The notes beneath the pieces were generated by a model. That model made no database searches. It saw only the letters and a list, made by a program, of their open reading frames with translations, and was not told the origin of the DNA. The translations under genes were made by a program, and so were the position numbers. Of a DNA stretch of 55,273 bases, positions 23,728 through 31,157 are shown piece by piece. The stretch is from Tabrizicola sp. (lineage in GTDB: Bacteria; Pseudomonadota; Alphaproteobacteria; Rhodobacterales; Rhodobacteraceae): the NCBI RefSeq assembly GCF_016792905.1, contig NZ_JAEULP010000003.1, positions 1-55,273 on the forward strand, read 5' to 3'. The stretch's first letter is position 1, and every line of letters begins with the position of its first letter.

Positions 23728-24642
23728 TCACTCGACCAACGGGAGGGCCTCGCCATCCGACACCGTGTCGTCCACCGGCACCGCTGCGGCCAGGTCGTCC
23801 CCGGCCTGACTGGCCAGGATCGCGGCGTCGATCGCATCCTGATCTGCCGCCAGCTTCTCGCGCAGCGCCGCCAGAAGCGCCCCGAGATCGCCCGGCTTGT
23901 TCCAGGCCGCCCCGATCGCCGCTTCCGCATCGGCCACGCCCTGCTCTGCCGCCAGCGCGGCAGCCTCGGCAGCGGCGATGTCTTCTTCTGTCGGGCGGGT
24001 CTCGGCAAGCGCAAGACCGTCCTCGGTCGTGCCGCCGACCGCATCAACCAGCGGGTCAAGCGCGGCGACCTGCTCGGGCGTGGCGGTGCCGTCGGCCTTT
24101 GCGGCCAGGTAATCCGCGATCGAGGCGTAGCCGCTGTCCGCAAGCCCGGCATCAAGCGCATCGAAATCGGCGACAACCTCACCCAGCGCGTCGGCAGCGG
24201 CAGCGGCGCGCGCAGCGGCGGAATCGGCGACGGCCAGTCCGGCCAGCAGGCCGACCGGGCCATTGGTCGTCTGGCCGTTCCGGATATGCGCCAGAACCGC
24301 ATTGATGTTGGCGTGCAGCGCGCCGTTCATCTTGCCCAGCTTGGCCGGGGCCAGCTCGTCCTCTGCCACGGCGATTGCCTTGGCCTTGGCAGGCTTGGCC
24401 TTGGCAGGCTTGGCCTTGGCGGCACCACCATTCGACTTGGCCGCCTTTTCGGATTTGCCCTTGGCGTCGGACTTGCCTCCGCCGTTCCCTTTCCCTCCAC
24501 CATTCCCGCCGCCGTTGCCACCGCCATTGCCGCCCTTTTCGGCAAAGGCGGCGCCGGCGTTGCCCGGACCGAAGATCGGCAGGACCGGTGCGAGGGTCAG
24601 CGCGGAAACCGCAACGGCAAGGGCCACAGGTTTGAGGTTCAT
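23728..24642 (-). CDS. Low-complexity secreted Ala/Gly/Lys-rich protein of unknown function
   Basis: I do not recognise this 304-residue protein. It has a signal peptide (about 1-34), a Gly/Asn repeat region (about 37-58, GGGN units), a Lys/Ala/Pro region with KAKPA units (about 66-90), then an acidic alanine-rich helical part (about 95-290). Its central portion, NGALHANINAVLAHIRNGQ, is the least repetitive. Codon use and GC match a real gene, and a GAGAC site precedes the ATG. A cell-surface or periplasmic structural role is possible but unsupported. Confidence 0.72.
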   Translation of the reverse strand: MNLKPVALAVAVSALTLAPVLPIFGPGNAGAAFAEKGGNGGGNGGGNGGGKGNGGGKSDAKGKSEKAAKSNGGAAKAKPAKAKPAKAKAIAVAEDELAPAKLGKMNGALHANINAVLAHIRNGQTTNGPVGLLAGLAVADSAAARAAAAADALGEVVADFDALDAGLADSGYASIADYLAAKADGTATPEQVAALDPLVDAVGGTTEDGLALAETRPTEEDIAAAEAAALAAEQGVADAEAAIGAAWNKPGDLGALLAALREKLAADQDAIDAAILASQAGDDLAAAVPVDDTVSDGEALPLVE

Positions 24643-24743
24643 AGTCTTGTCTCCTTCGCGTATGGCTTGGCTGTGCTTTGCCGACTCCAGCGGGATTTAA
24701 TGGCACAAATGTGGTGAAGCCAACAAACCGGCCATAAACCGAG

Positions 24744-24763
24744 GGTATACGACGTTGCATACC
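24744..24763. promoter_or_regulatory. Inverted repeat just upstream of ilvA
   Basis: GGTAT (24744-24748) and ATACC (24759-24763) flank a 10-base spacer, with the second arm 3 bases before the ilvA ATG. It may be an operator or a hairpin near the ribosome site. No Shine-Dalgarno is visible. Confidence 0.3.
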
Positions 24764-24766
24764 GGC

Positions 24767-26005
24767 ATGACTCTGCCAGCGCGGGCCACGACCGAGGCGC
24801 TCCGCGAGCTGTTTCCCGCGACTCCGCTTCAGCGGAACGACTTTCTGTCAGCCCGGTATGACGCCGACATCTGGCTCAAGCGCGAGGATCTGACCCCCGT
24901 CCGCAGCTACAAGCTGCGCGGGGCGTTCAACGCGATGCGCAAGGTTCGGGCGCGGCAGCCCGACCAGCGCCGGTTCGTTTGCGCCAGTGCCGGAAACCAT
25001 GCGCAGGGGGTGGCATTCGCCTGCCGCCATTTCGGGGTCGAGGGGGTGATCTTCATGCCGGTGACCACGCCGCAGCAGAAGATCGACAAGACCCGCGTTT
25101 TCGGCGGCGACAATGTGCGCATCGAGCTGACCGGCGACTATTTCGACCAGACCCTTGCGGCGGCACAGGCCTGGTGCGCCGCCGCCCAGGCGCATTTCCT
25201 GTCGCCATTCGACGATCCCGACGTGATCGAGGGTCAGGCTTCGGTGGCGGTAGAGCTTCTGGAACAGCTTGGCAGCGCGCCCGACCTTGTCATCCTTCCG
25301 GTCGGGGGCGGCGGGTTGGCGTCCGGCGTCACCGGCTATCTGCGCGAGGTAGCGCCGGGCACGGCCTTCCGCTTCGTGGAGCCCCTGGGCGGGGCCAGCC
25401 TGAGTGCAGCGCTGTTGGAGGGCGCGCCGACGAAACTGCCAAAGATCAACAGCTTCGTCGACGGTGCGGCGGTGGCACGGGTCGGGGACAACACCTTCCG
25501 CATGCTGTCGTGGGTCGACCGAAGGGATGTCCTCCTCGCCCCCGAGGACCGCATCTGCGTGACAATGCTCGAGATGCTGAACCACGAAGGCATCGTGCTG
25601 GAACCTGCCGGGGCGCTTTCGGTCGATGTCCTGCCCGAACTGGCCGAAGAGATTCGCGGCAAGACCGTGGTCTGCATCACCTCCGGCGGCAACTTCGACT
25701 TCGAGCGCCTGCCCGAGGTCAAGGAACGCGCCCAGCGGTTCGCCGGGCTGAAGAAATACTTCATCCTCCGCATGCCGCAGCGCCCCGGCGCCCTGCGCGA
25801 ATTCCTGAACCTCCTCGGTCCGGACGACGACATCACCCGGTTCGAATATCTGAAGAAATCCGCGCGCAACTTCGGGTCGGTCCTGATCGGGATCGAAACC
25901 AGGTCGGCCGACGGTTTCGCCCGGTTCACCGAGAGGATGGATGCAGCGGGCCTCGCCTTCCGCGACATCACCAGTGATGAGGCCCTGTCCGAGTTCCTGA
26001 TCTAG
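24767..26005 (+). CDS. ilvA: Threonine ammonia-lyase (biosynthetic threonine dehydratase)
   Basis: This 412-residue PLP enzyme deaminates threonine to 2-oxobutanoate for isoleucine synthesis. The PLP lysine is Lys49 in RSYKLRGA, with SAGNHAQG (about 73-80) and the phosphate-binding VGGGGLASG (about 182-190). The C-terminus holds one ACT-like regulatory domain (about 325-410, starting KKYFILRMPQRPGALREF), as in the short IlvA form, so feedback control by isoleucine/valine is likely. A TTG at 24755 is also in frame; ATG 24767 fits the family better. Its stop overlaps the Hpt gene stop by 4 bases. Confidence 0.94.
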   Translation: MTLPARATTEALRELFPATPLQRNDFLSARYDADIWLKREDLTPVRSYKLRGAFNAMRKVRARQPDQRRFVCASAGNHAQGVAFACRHFGVEGVIFMPVTTPQQKIDKTRVFGGDNVRIELTGDYFDQTLAAAQAWCAAAQAHFLSPFDDPDVIEGQASVAVELLEQLGSAPDLVILPVGGGGLASGVTGYLREVAPGTAFRFVEPLGGASLSAALLEGAPTKLPKINSFVDGAAVARVGDNTFRMLSWVDRRDVLLAPEDRICVTMLEMLNHEGIVLEPAGALSVDVLPELAEEIRGKTVVCITSGGNFDFERLPEVKERAQRFAGLKKYFILRMPQRPGALREFLNLLGPDDDITRFEYLKKSARNFGSVLIGIETRSADGFARFTERMDAAGLAFRDITSDEALSEFLI

Positions 26006-26340
26006 GCCGCGCCCGCCTGATCCGGCGACAGCCCGCCCAAGAGGCTTGCGCGCGAGGCCCGGTAGATCGCCGCGACCTGTGCCGCGTCCACCGCTGCGCC
26101 CTGCCCGGCAGCGGCCTTGCGCTCACCCTCCTGGCAGATGGCGGCAAGGTCCGACAGGCCGAGGTTCAGCGCGCTGCCTTTCAGGAAATGCAGCTGGCCC
26201 TCCACCTCCTCGGCGGGCAGGCCCGCAACCAGCGCCTGCACCGCACCTTCGGCTTCGTCCAGGAACATGTCGGCTACCTCGACAAAGCCGTCAGCGCCGA
26301 TCTCCTCCTTCAGTTCCGCAACCCGTTTCCAGTCGATCAT
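26002..26340 (-). CDS. Hpt-domain phosphotransfer protein
   Basis: This 112-residue protein is a single histidine-phosphotransfer domain: four predicted helices with the phospho-accepting His51 in QLHFLKGSALNLGL (about 49-62). Such proteins shuttle phosphate between hybrid kinases and receivers. It is divergent from the receiver-PP2C gene 150 bases away, so the two may be functional partners (inference). A GTG start at 26349 is also possible. Confidence 0.88.
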   Translation of the reverse strand: MIDWKRVAELKEEIGADGFVEVADMFLDEAEGAVQALVAGLPAEEVEGQLHFLKGSALNLGLSDLAAICQEGERKAAAGQGAAVDAAQVAAIYRASRASLLGGLSPDQAGAA

Positions 26341-26489
26341 GGCACACACCCGTTTCGTCCCCCAAGGCCGCAGTCTGCCGCCATCGCCGTTAACAATTCA
26401 TGGCCGCCCGTCCGGCAAGCGTCAGGCATTTTAGCTTTCACCACCCGTTAAGACCTCGCGCAGAGCTTGGCTGCAACGGAGGTCGTGTC

Positions 26490-27818
26490 GTGCTGGCCAG
26501 TATCTTGCGGATGGAAGAGGGAATGCAGCCAGTTGCGCTGCCGCGTCATGTGCTGGTCGTCGACGACAGCCGCGCACAACGGCACATGGTGTCCATGCAG
26601 CTCCGCCGCTGGGGCTACCGCGTCACCGAATGCGAATCTGCCCTCGCCGGGCTGGACATGTGCCGGGCGTCCGACATCGACATCATCATCAGCGACTGGA
26701 TGATGCCCGGCATGACCGGCCTGGAATTCTGCAAGGAATTCCGTGCTTTGGACCGTGAAAGCTATGGCTACTTCGTCCTCCTCACCTCCAAGTCCGAAAA
26801 GACCGAAATCGCCGACGGGCTGGAGGCCGGGGCGGATGACTTCCTGACCAAGCCCGTAGCCAGCAATGAACTTCGCGCCCGGCTGCGCGCGGGGGAACGG
26901 ATGCTCGCCACGCAGGCCGAGCTTCTGGCCAAGAACCGGGTGATCGCCTCGACCCTGGTCGAATTGCAGAAGCTCTATGATTCGCTCGACCGCGACCTGA
27001 TCGAGGCGCGGAAGCTGCAACAGACGCTGATCCGCGACCGCGTGCGCGACTATGGCTGGGCGCGGGTCTCGCTGATCCTGCGCAATTCCGGCCGCGTCGG
27101 GGGCGACCTTGTCGGGAGTTTTCGCGTCGATGACGACCGGGTGGTCGTGTATTCGATCGACGTGTCCGGCCATGGCGTCGCCTCGGCGATGATGACGGCG
27201 CGCTTGGCGGGGTTTCTTACCGGCTCCTCGCCGGAACAAAACCTTGCCTTCCAGACCGGGCCGAACGGTGATCATGTCCTTCTGCCCCCCGCTGCCGTGG
27301 TCGACCGTTTCAACCGCCTGATGCTGGAGGAAATCCAGGCCGAACAATACTTTACCATGGCGCTTGCCGTCATCGACCGGCAGAGCGGCACGCTGGATCT
27401 GGTGCAGGCCGGCCATCCGCATCCGCTGCTCGTCCGCCGCACGGGTGAGGTGCAGAAACTGGGCGACGGCGGGCTTCCCGTCGGTCTGGTCTCTGAAGCC
27501 CGGTTCGACCAGGTCCGGTTGCAGCTTGCCCCGGGCGACCGGCTCATTCTTTGCTCGGATGGCTTCACCGAATGCCCGCTGCCGAATGGCCAGGATTTCG
27601 GCGAGGACGGTTTGATCGAAAGCCTGCGCGCCTCGTCCCATCTTTCCGGCTCCGACCTGCTGGAGGCAATGGTCTGGGACCTGACCCGCGCCGCCGGAAC
27701 CGATTCGTTCCCCGATGACGTCTCGGGGATCGTGCTGGACCTCTTACCCGAGGTATCGGGCCAGCATTGCCCGGTCCCCGGCATTTCCCAGCCGGGTCAG
27801 CGCGTCGGTGACGGGTAG
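26490..27818 (+). CDS. Response regulator with PP2C-type (RsbU/SpoIIE) phosphatase domain
   Basis: This 442-residue protein has an N-terminal receiver (about 20-135; VVDDS, phospho-acceptor in IIISDWMMPG, and TKP), a coiled-coil linker (about 150-185) and a SpoIIE/RsbU PP2C domain (about 195-420). The metal-binding motifs are GGDLVG, DVSGHGVASAMM and CSDGFTE. Such phosphatases dephosphorylate anti-sigma antagonists in partner-switching systems; no RsbV/RsbW gene lies in the window. RbaY of Rhodobacter capsulatus has this architecture (from memory). GTG 26490 is chosen because GGAGG lies 7 bases upstream; ATG 26511 or 26523 are alternatives. The last 75 bases overlap the convergent NUDIX gene. 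Confidence 0.87.
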   Translation: MLASILRMEEGMQPVALPRHVLVVDDSRAQRHMVSMQLRRWGYRVTECESALAGLDMCRASDIDIIISDWMMPGMTGLEFCKEFRALDRESYGYFVLLTSKSEKTEIADGLEAGADDFLTKPVASNELRARLRAGERMLATQAELLAKNRVIASTLVELQKLYDSLDRDLIEARKLQQTLIRDRVRDYGWARVSLILRNSGRVGGDLVGSFRVDDDRVVVYSIDVSGHGVASAMMTARLAGFLTGSSPEQNLAFQTGPNGDHVLLPPAAVVDRFNRLMLEEIQAEQYFTMALAVIDRQSGTLDLVQAGHPHPLLVRRTGEVQKLGDGGLPVGLVSEARFDQVRLQLAPGDRLILCSDGFTECPLPNGQDFGEDGLIESLRASSHLSGSDLLEAMVWDLTRAAGTDSFPDDVSGIVLDLLPEVSGQHCPVPGISQPGQRVGDG

Positions 27819-28181
27819 CCAGACCGCCGTGTGCCCGGTCTCGGACGGCGGGCCGTGCCGACGCACCGGCCGCGCGAGGTAGACTGTGCACAACTTTTCG
27901 GCCCACAGGTCATACTCCGGCATGTAGGTGAACCGCCGGAACGCCCCCAACTGCCGCCTGACCGCAATCTTCCAGCCGGTTTCCTCGAACACTTCCCGGT
28001 GCAGCGCCGGAATGGGCTGCTCGCCCGGGTCGATCCCGCCCCCCGGCAACTGGAACTCGGGGACAGGCTCGGCCTGATGCGTCGCAAGGATATGATCCCC
28101 GTCCAGAAGGATCGCATAGACCCCCGGTCGCCGGGTATAGCGCTGCCCCGCCTTGACCGGCTCGCCATAGCGTCGGATCAT
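27744..28181 (-). CDS. NUDIX hydrolase
   Basis: This 145-residue protein has a NUDIX box running from GGGIDPGEQPIPALHREVFEETGWKI at about residues 47-72 (GX5EX7REVxEExGW, intact). NUDIX enzymes hydrolyse nucleoside diphosphates linked to other groups; the substrate is unknown here. The start MIRRYGEPV at 28181 is family-like, whereas the frame extends to 28328. Its last 25 codons overlap the 3' end of the PP2C gene. Confidence 0.86.
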   Translation of the reverse strand: MIRRYGEPVKAGQRYTRRPGVYAILLDGDHILATHQAEPVPEFQLPGGGIDPGEQPIPALHREVFEETGWKIAVRRQLGAFRRFTYMPEYDLWAEKLCTVYLARPVRRHGPPSETGHTAVWLPVTDALTRLGNAGDRAMLARYLG

Positions 28182-28191
28182 CCGCACCCCC

Positions 28192-28221
28192 TTGGACCAG
28201 GCGTTGCTCTGCCTATATAGG
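28192..28221 (+). promoter_or_regulatory. Putative sigma-70 promoter of hslO with CCTATATAGG palindrome
   Basis: TTGGAC (28192-28197), 16 bases, and TATATA (28214-28219) form a housekeeping promoter about 40 bases before the hslO ATG. The -10 lies inside the palindrome CCTATATAGG (28212-28221), so it may also serve the divergent NUDIX gene. Confidence 0.5.
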
Positions 28222-28260
28222 CGCGGTATGCCAAGTCTGGCAGTATCAGGAAATCCCCGA

Positions 28261-29262
28261 ATGACCACCGGTTCGCAAATCGCCTGGGACGATACCGTCC
28301 TGCCATTCCAGCTTGATGCCTCGGGCATCCGCGGCCGCGTCGCGCGGCTTGACGGTGTTCTGGACCAGATCCTTGAACAGCATGCCTATCCTTCGGTGAT
28401 CGAGGCGCTCGTCGCCGAGACCACCGTGCTGACCGCGCTGATCGGTCAGGCCATCAAGCTGCGCTGGAAACTGTCGCTGCAAGTGCGCGGCAATGGTCCT
28501 GCCCGGCTGATCGCCACCGACTATTACGGCCCCAGCAAAGATGGTGAACCCGCTCGCATCCGTGCCTATGCCAGCTATGACGCCGACCGTCTTGATCCCT
28601 CGGCAAGCCCGTTCAGCCAGATTGGCGAGGGCTATTTTGCCGTGATGATCGACCAGGGTGAAGGCACCGTGCCTTACCAGGGCTTCACGCCCATCGCCGG
28701 CGGCAGTCTCGCGGCCTGCGCCGAGACCTATTTTGCCCAGTCCGAACAGATTCCCTCCCGCTTTGCGCTGGCCTTCGGCGAAAGCGTCGAGCCCGGCCGT
28801 CCGCTGCACTGGCGCGCCGGTGGGGTGATGCTTCAGCACATGCCCGCCGTTGGTGGTGTCGCGGCTGAGGCTGGGAGCGGCGAAGGCGGGCTTCTGACCC
28901 ATGCCGACATCCTTGGCGGCGCCGAATCCGAGGATTGGAACCGCGCGAATGTCCTCCTCGACACGGTTGAGGAGCTGGAGATGATCGGCCCCTCGCTCGC
29001 TCCGACCGATCTCCTGATCCGACTCTTCCACGAGGAAAGCCCCCGCGTCTTCGACGCCCAGCCGGTGCGGTTCGGCTGTTCCTGCTCGGCCGACAAGGTG
29101 CGCAGCACGATGTCGATCTACAGTCAGAAGGACATTTCGAAGATGACCAACGACGCCGGGGTGGTCACGGCCGATTGCCAGTTCTGCGGCGCGCATTACG
29201 AGCTGGACCCGAAGACCCTGGGGTTCGAGGGCACCGTCGCAAAAGGCCTGGCCGGGAAATGA
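28261..29262 (+). CDS. hslO: Hsp33 redox-regulated chaperone
   Basis: This 333-residue protein is a holdase chaperone activated by oxidation. The N-terminal part matches Hsp33 (GPARLIATDYYG about 82-93; FFQSEQ-like YFAQSEQIPSRFAL about 158-171). The C-terminal zinc switch has Cys273-x-Cys275 and Cys306-x2-Cys309, the full redox quartet. ATG 28261 is preceded by AGGAAA. The stop overlaps the next gene start (ATGA), linking it to the NUDIX/CCA genes. Length is slightly longer than E. coli Hsp33 (292), as usual in alphaproteobacteria. Confidence 0.95.
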   Translation: MTTGSQIAWDDTVLPFQLDASGIRGRVARLDGVLDQILEQHAYPSVIEALVAETTVLTALIGQAIKLRWKLSLQVRGNGPARLIATDYYGPSKDGEPARIRAYASYDADRLDPSASPFSQIGEGYFAVMIDQGEGTVPYQGFTPIAGGSLAACAETYFAQSEQIPSRFALAFGESVEPGRPLHWRAGGVMLQHMPAVGGVAAEAGSGEGGLLTHADILGGAESEDWNRANVLLDTVEELEMIGPSLAPTDLLIRLFHEESPRVFDAQPVRFGCSCSADKVRSTMSIYSQKDISKMTNDAGVVTADCQFCGAHYELDPKTLGFEGTVAKGLAGK

Positions 29263-29858
29263 CCGATCCGGTCGAGGTGTGGCTGCGCGACGCGCTTGCC
29301 AACCCGGCCGGGCCGTCCTCGGACTTCGACCTGAACCCCGGTATCCGTCCGCCATCCGACAAGCCACTGCGTCCGGCAGCGGTGCTGGTTCCGGTCTGGC
29401 TGCGCCCGGAAGGCGCGGGCCTGATCCTGACCAAGCGCGCCTCGCATCTGAAGCACCACCCCGGCCAGATCGCCTTTCCCGGCGGCAAGGTGGATGCCAC
29501 CGACGCCAGCGCCGAGGCAGCCGCCTTGCGCGAAACGCAGGAGGAAATCGGGCTCGACCCGGCCCGTGTCCGCATCCTTGGCAGCCTTCCCGTGCATGAA
29601 ACCGTCACCGGCTTTGCCGTCACGCCCTTTGTCGGCGTGATCGACAGCGCTTTCGATCCCGTGCCCGAGGTCGGAGAGGTGGATGAGGTGTTCACGGTCC
29701 CGCTCCGGTATGCCCTCAGCCCGGCCCGCTTCGTGATCGAGGGTCGGCAGTGGATGGGGGTCCGGCGCCGGTATTACGCCGCGCCCTATGGCCCCTATTA
29801 CATCTGGGGGGCCACCGCGCGCATCCTGCGGGGCCTCGCCGAACGGGTGGCACCATGA
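29259..29858 (+). CDS. CoA-pyrophosphatase-like NUDIX hydrolase (NudL type)
   Basis: This 199-residue protein shows the UPF0035/NudL pattern: LTKRASHLKHHPGQIAFPGGKVD (about 50-71; core HxGQIAFPGG) and the NUDIX box with EAAALRETQEEIGL (about 79-92). NudL-type enzymes cleave CoA and its derivatives to 4'-phosphopantetheine and 3',5'-ADP. It overlaps hslO upstream and the CCA-adding enzyme downstream by ATGA junctions, so the three form one operon. Confidence 0.89.
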   Translation: MTDPVEVWLRDALANPAGPSSDFDLNPGIRPPSDKPLRPAAVLVPVWLRPEGAGLILTKRASHLKHHPGQIAFPGGKVDATDASAEAAALRETQEEIGLDPARVRILGSLPVHETVTGFAVTPFVGVIDSAFDPVPEVGEVDEVFTVPLRYALSPARFVIEGRQWMGVRRRYYAAPYGPYYIWGATARILRGLAERVAP

Positions 29859-30997
29859 GGATTCAGGGCGACTGGCTGGATCATCCGGGCACGCAGGCCC
29901 TGTGCAGGCTTCTTGAAGAACGGGGCCACCGGGCGCTGTTCGTTGGCGGCTGCGTCCGCAACGCCCTGCTGGCCGAGCCGGTGGGCGACATCGACATTGC
30001 CACCGATGCCGCCCCCGAAACCGTCTCTGACATGGCCAGGGACGCCGGTTTCAAGGTTGTCCCGACCGGCATTGACCACGGCACCGTGACCGTGATCGCC
30101 GGGGGGCGGCCCCACGAAGTCACCACCTTCCGTCGTGATGTCGAAACCGATGGCCGTCGCGCTGTCGTGGCCTACTCCGACCGGATCGAGGAAGACGCCG
30201 AACGGCGGGACTTCACGATGAACGCGCTTTACGCCGACCGCCATGGCAGGGTGATCGACCCGCTGGACGGCCTGCCCGATCTTCGCGCCCGCCGTGTCCG
30301 CTTTGTGGGCGACCCTGAAACCCGCATCCGCGAGGATTACCTCCGCATCCTCCGCTTCTTTCGCTTCCATGCCGCCTATGGCGACCCGGACGGCGGTCTT
30401 GATGCCGAAAGCCTCGCGGCCTGTGCCGCCCTTTCTGCCGGATTAGAGACTATTTCCAGAGAGCGTATATATGCCGAGCTGAAAAAGCTTCTTGCCGCCC
30501 GCGACCCCGCACCTGCGGTTGCCGCCATGGCGCAATCCGGCGTCCTTGCCCATGTCCTTCCCGGCGCCGACCCGCGCGGGCTCGCCCCGCTGGTGCACCT
30601 GGACGCCGCCGAGCCCCCGCGCTGGCTCCGCCGTCTGGCCGTTCTTGGCGGCGCGACGGATGACCTTCGCCTCTCCAGGTCCGAGGGACGCGACCTGGCC
30701 GCCCTGCGCGATGCGATCGGCAGCGTAGAGTCTCCCGCCGTTCTGGGCTGGCGCCTGGGCGAGCCGCTCGCCACCGACGCCCTCCTCGCCCGCGCTGTGG
30801 TTCTGGAAACGGCGCTCCCCTCCGGCTGGCAGACCGAGGTCCGGCGCGGCGCGCAGGCCCGCTTCCCCGTCATCGCCGCCGACCTGATGCCGGCTCGGAC
30901 AGGAGAGGCGCTGGGCAGGCATCTCAAGGCACTGGAGGCCCGCTGGCTTGCCTCCGATCTCACCCTCAGCCGGGCCGACCTGCTGAAAGGGGCGTGA
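29855..30997 (+). CDS. cca: CCA tRNA nucleotidyltransferase
   Basis: This 380-residue enzyme adds or repairs the CCA end of tRNAs. The nucleotidyltransferase head has FVGGCVRNALL (about 29-39) and the metal-binding DIDIAT (about 45-50). Next come RRDFTMNALYADRHG and the neck motif GDPETRIREDYLRILRFFRF-type residues (about 150-170). The C-terminal half is the usual variable helical tail. It overlaps the preceding NUDIX gene by 4 bases. The gene order NUDIX-cca is common in Rhodobacteraceae. Confidence 0.94.
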   Translation: MRIQGDWLDHPGTQALCRLLEERGHRALFVGGCVRNALLAEPVGDIDIATDAAPETVSDMARDAGFKVVPTGIDHGTVTVIAGGRPHEVTTFRRDVETDGRRAVVAYSDRIEEDAERRDFTMNALYADRHGRVIDPLDGLPDLRARRVRFVGDPETRIREDYLRILRFFRFHAAYGDPDGGLDAESLAACAALSAGLETISRERIYAELKKLLAARDPAPAVAAMAQSGVLAHVLPGADPRGLAPLVHLDAAEPPRWLRRLAVLGGATDDLRLSRSEGRDLAALRDAIGSVESPAVLGWRLGEPLATDALLARAVVLETALPSGWQTEVRRGAQARFPVIAADLMPARTGEALGRHLKALEARWLASDLTLSRADLLKGA

Positions 30998-31047
30998 CAA
31001 TCCGACGCAACTCGGCTACGGAAGACGCAGCCAAGAAGGAGACCAGC

Positions 31048-31080
31048 ATGGAACACGGGATTTCGTTTCGACTCGCCTGA
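31048..31080 (+). CDS. Ten-codon mini-ORF, possible leader peptide
   Basis: AAGAAGGAGA lies just before ATG 31048, which opens a 10-residue ORF (MEHGISFRLA) ending at TGA 31080. It sits in the 160-base leader of the ABC exporter genes, about 78 bases before their start. The strong ribosome site on so short a frame suggests a regulatory leader peptide, but codon-level evidence is impossible at this length. Confidence 0.4.
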   Translation: MEHGISFRLA

Positions 31081-31157
31081 GTTGACCGGTCCCGTCGTGG
31101 CGGTCGCACTCCAGCCCCGCCGCCCCCCATCGCTGCTACCTTCCAGGGTTTCTCCCC

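Noticed and set aside
24360-24540. CRISPR-like or minisatellite array in the low-complexity gene
   Set aside because: The short GGCTTGGCC and GGCGG units are in frame and encode KAKPA and GGGN repeats; no spacers are present.
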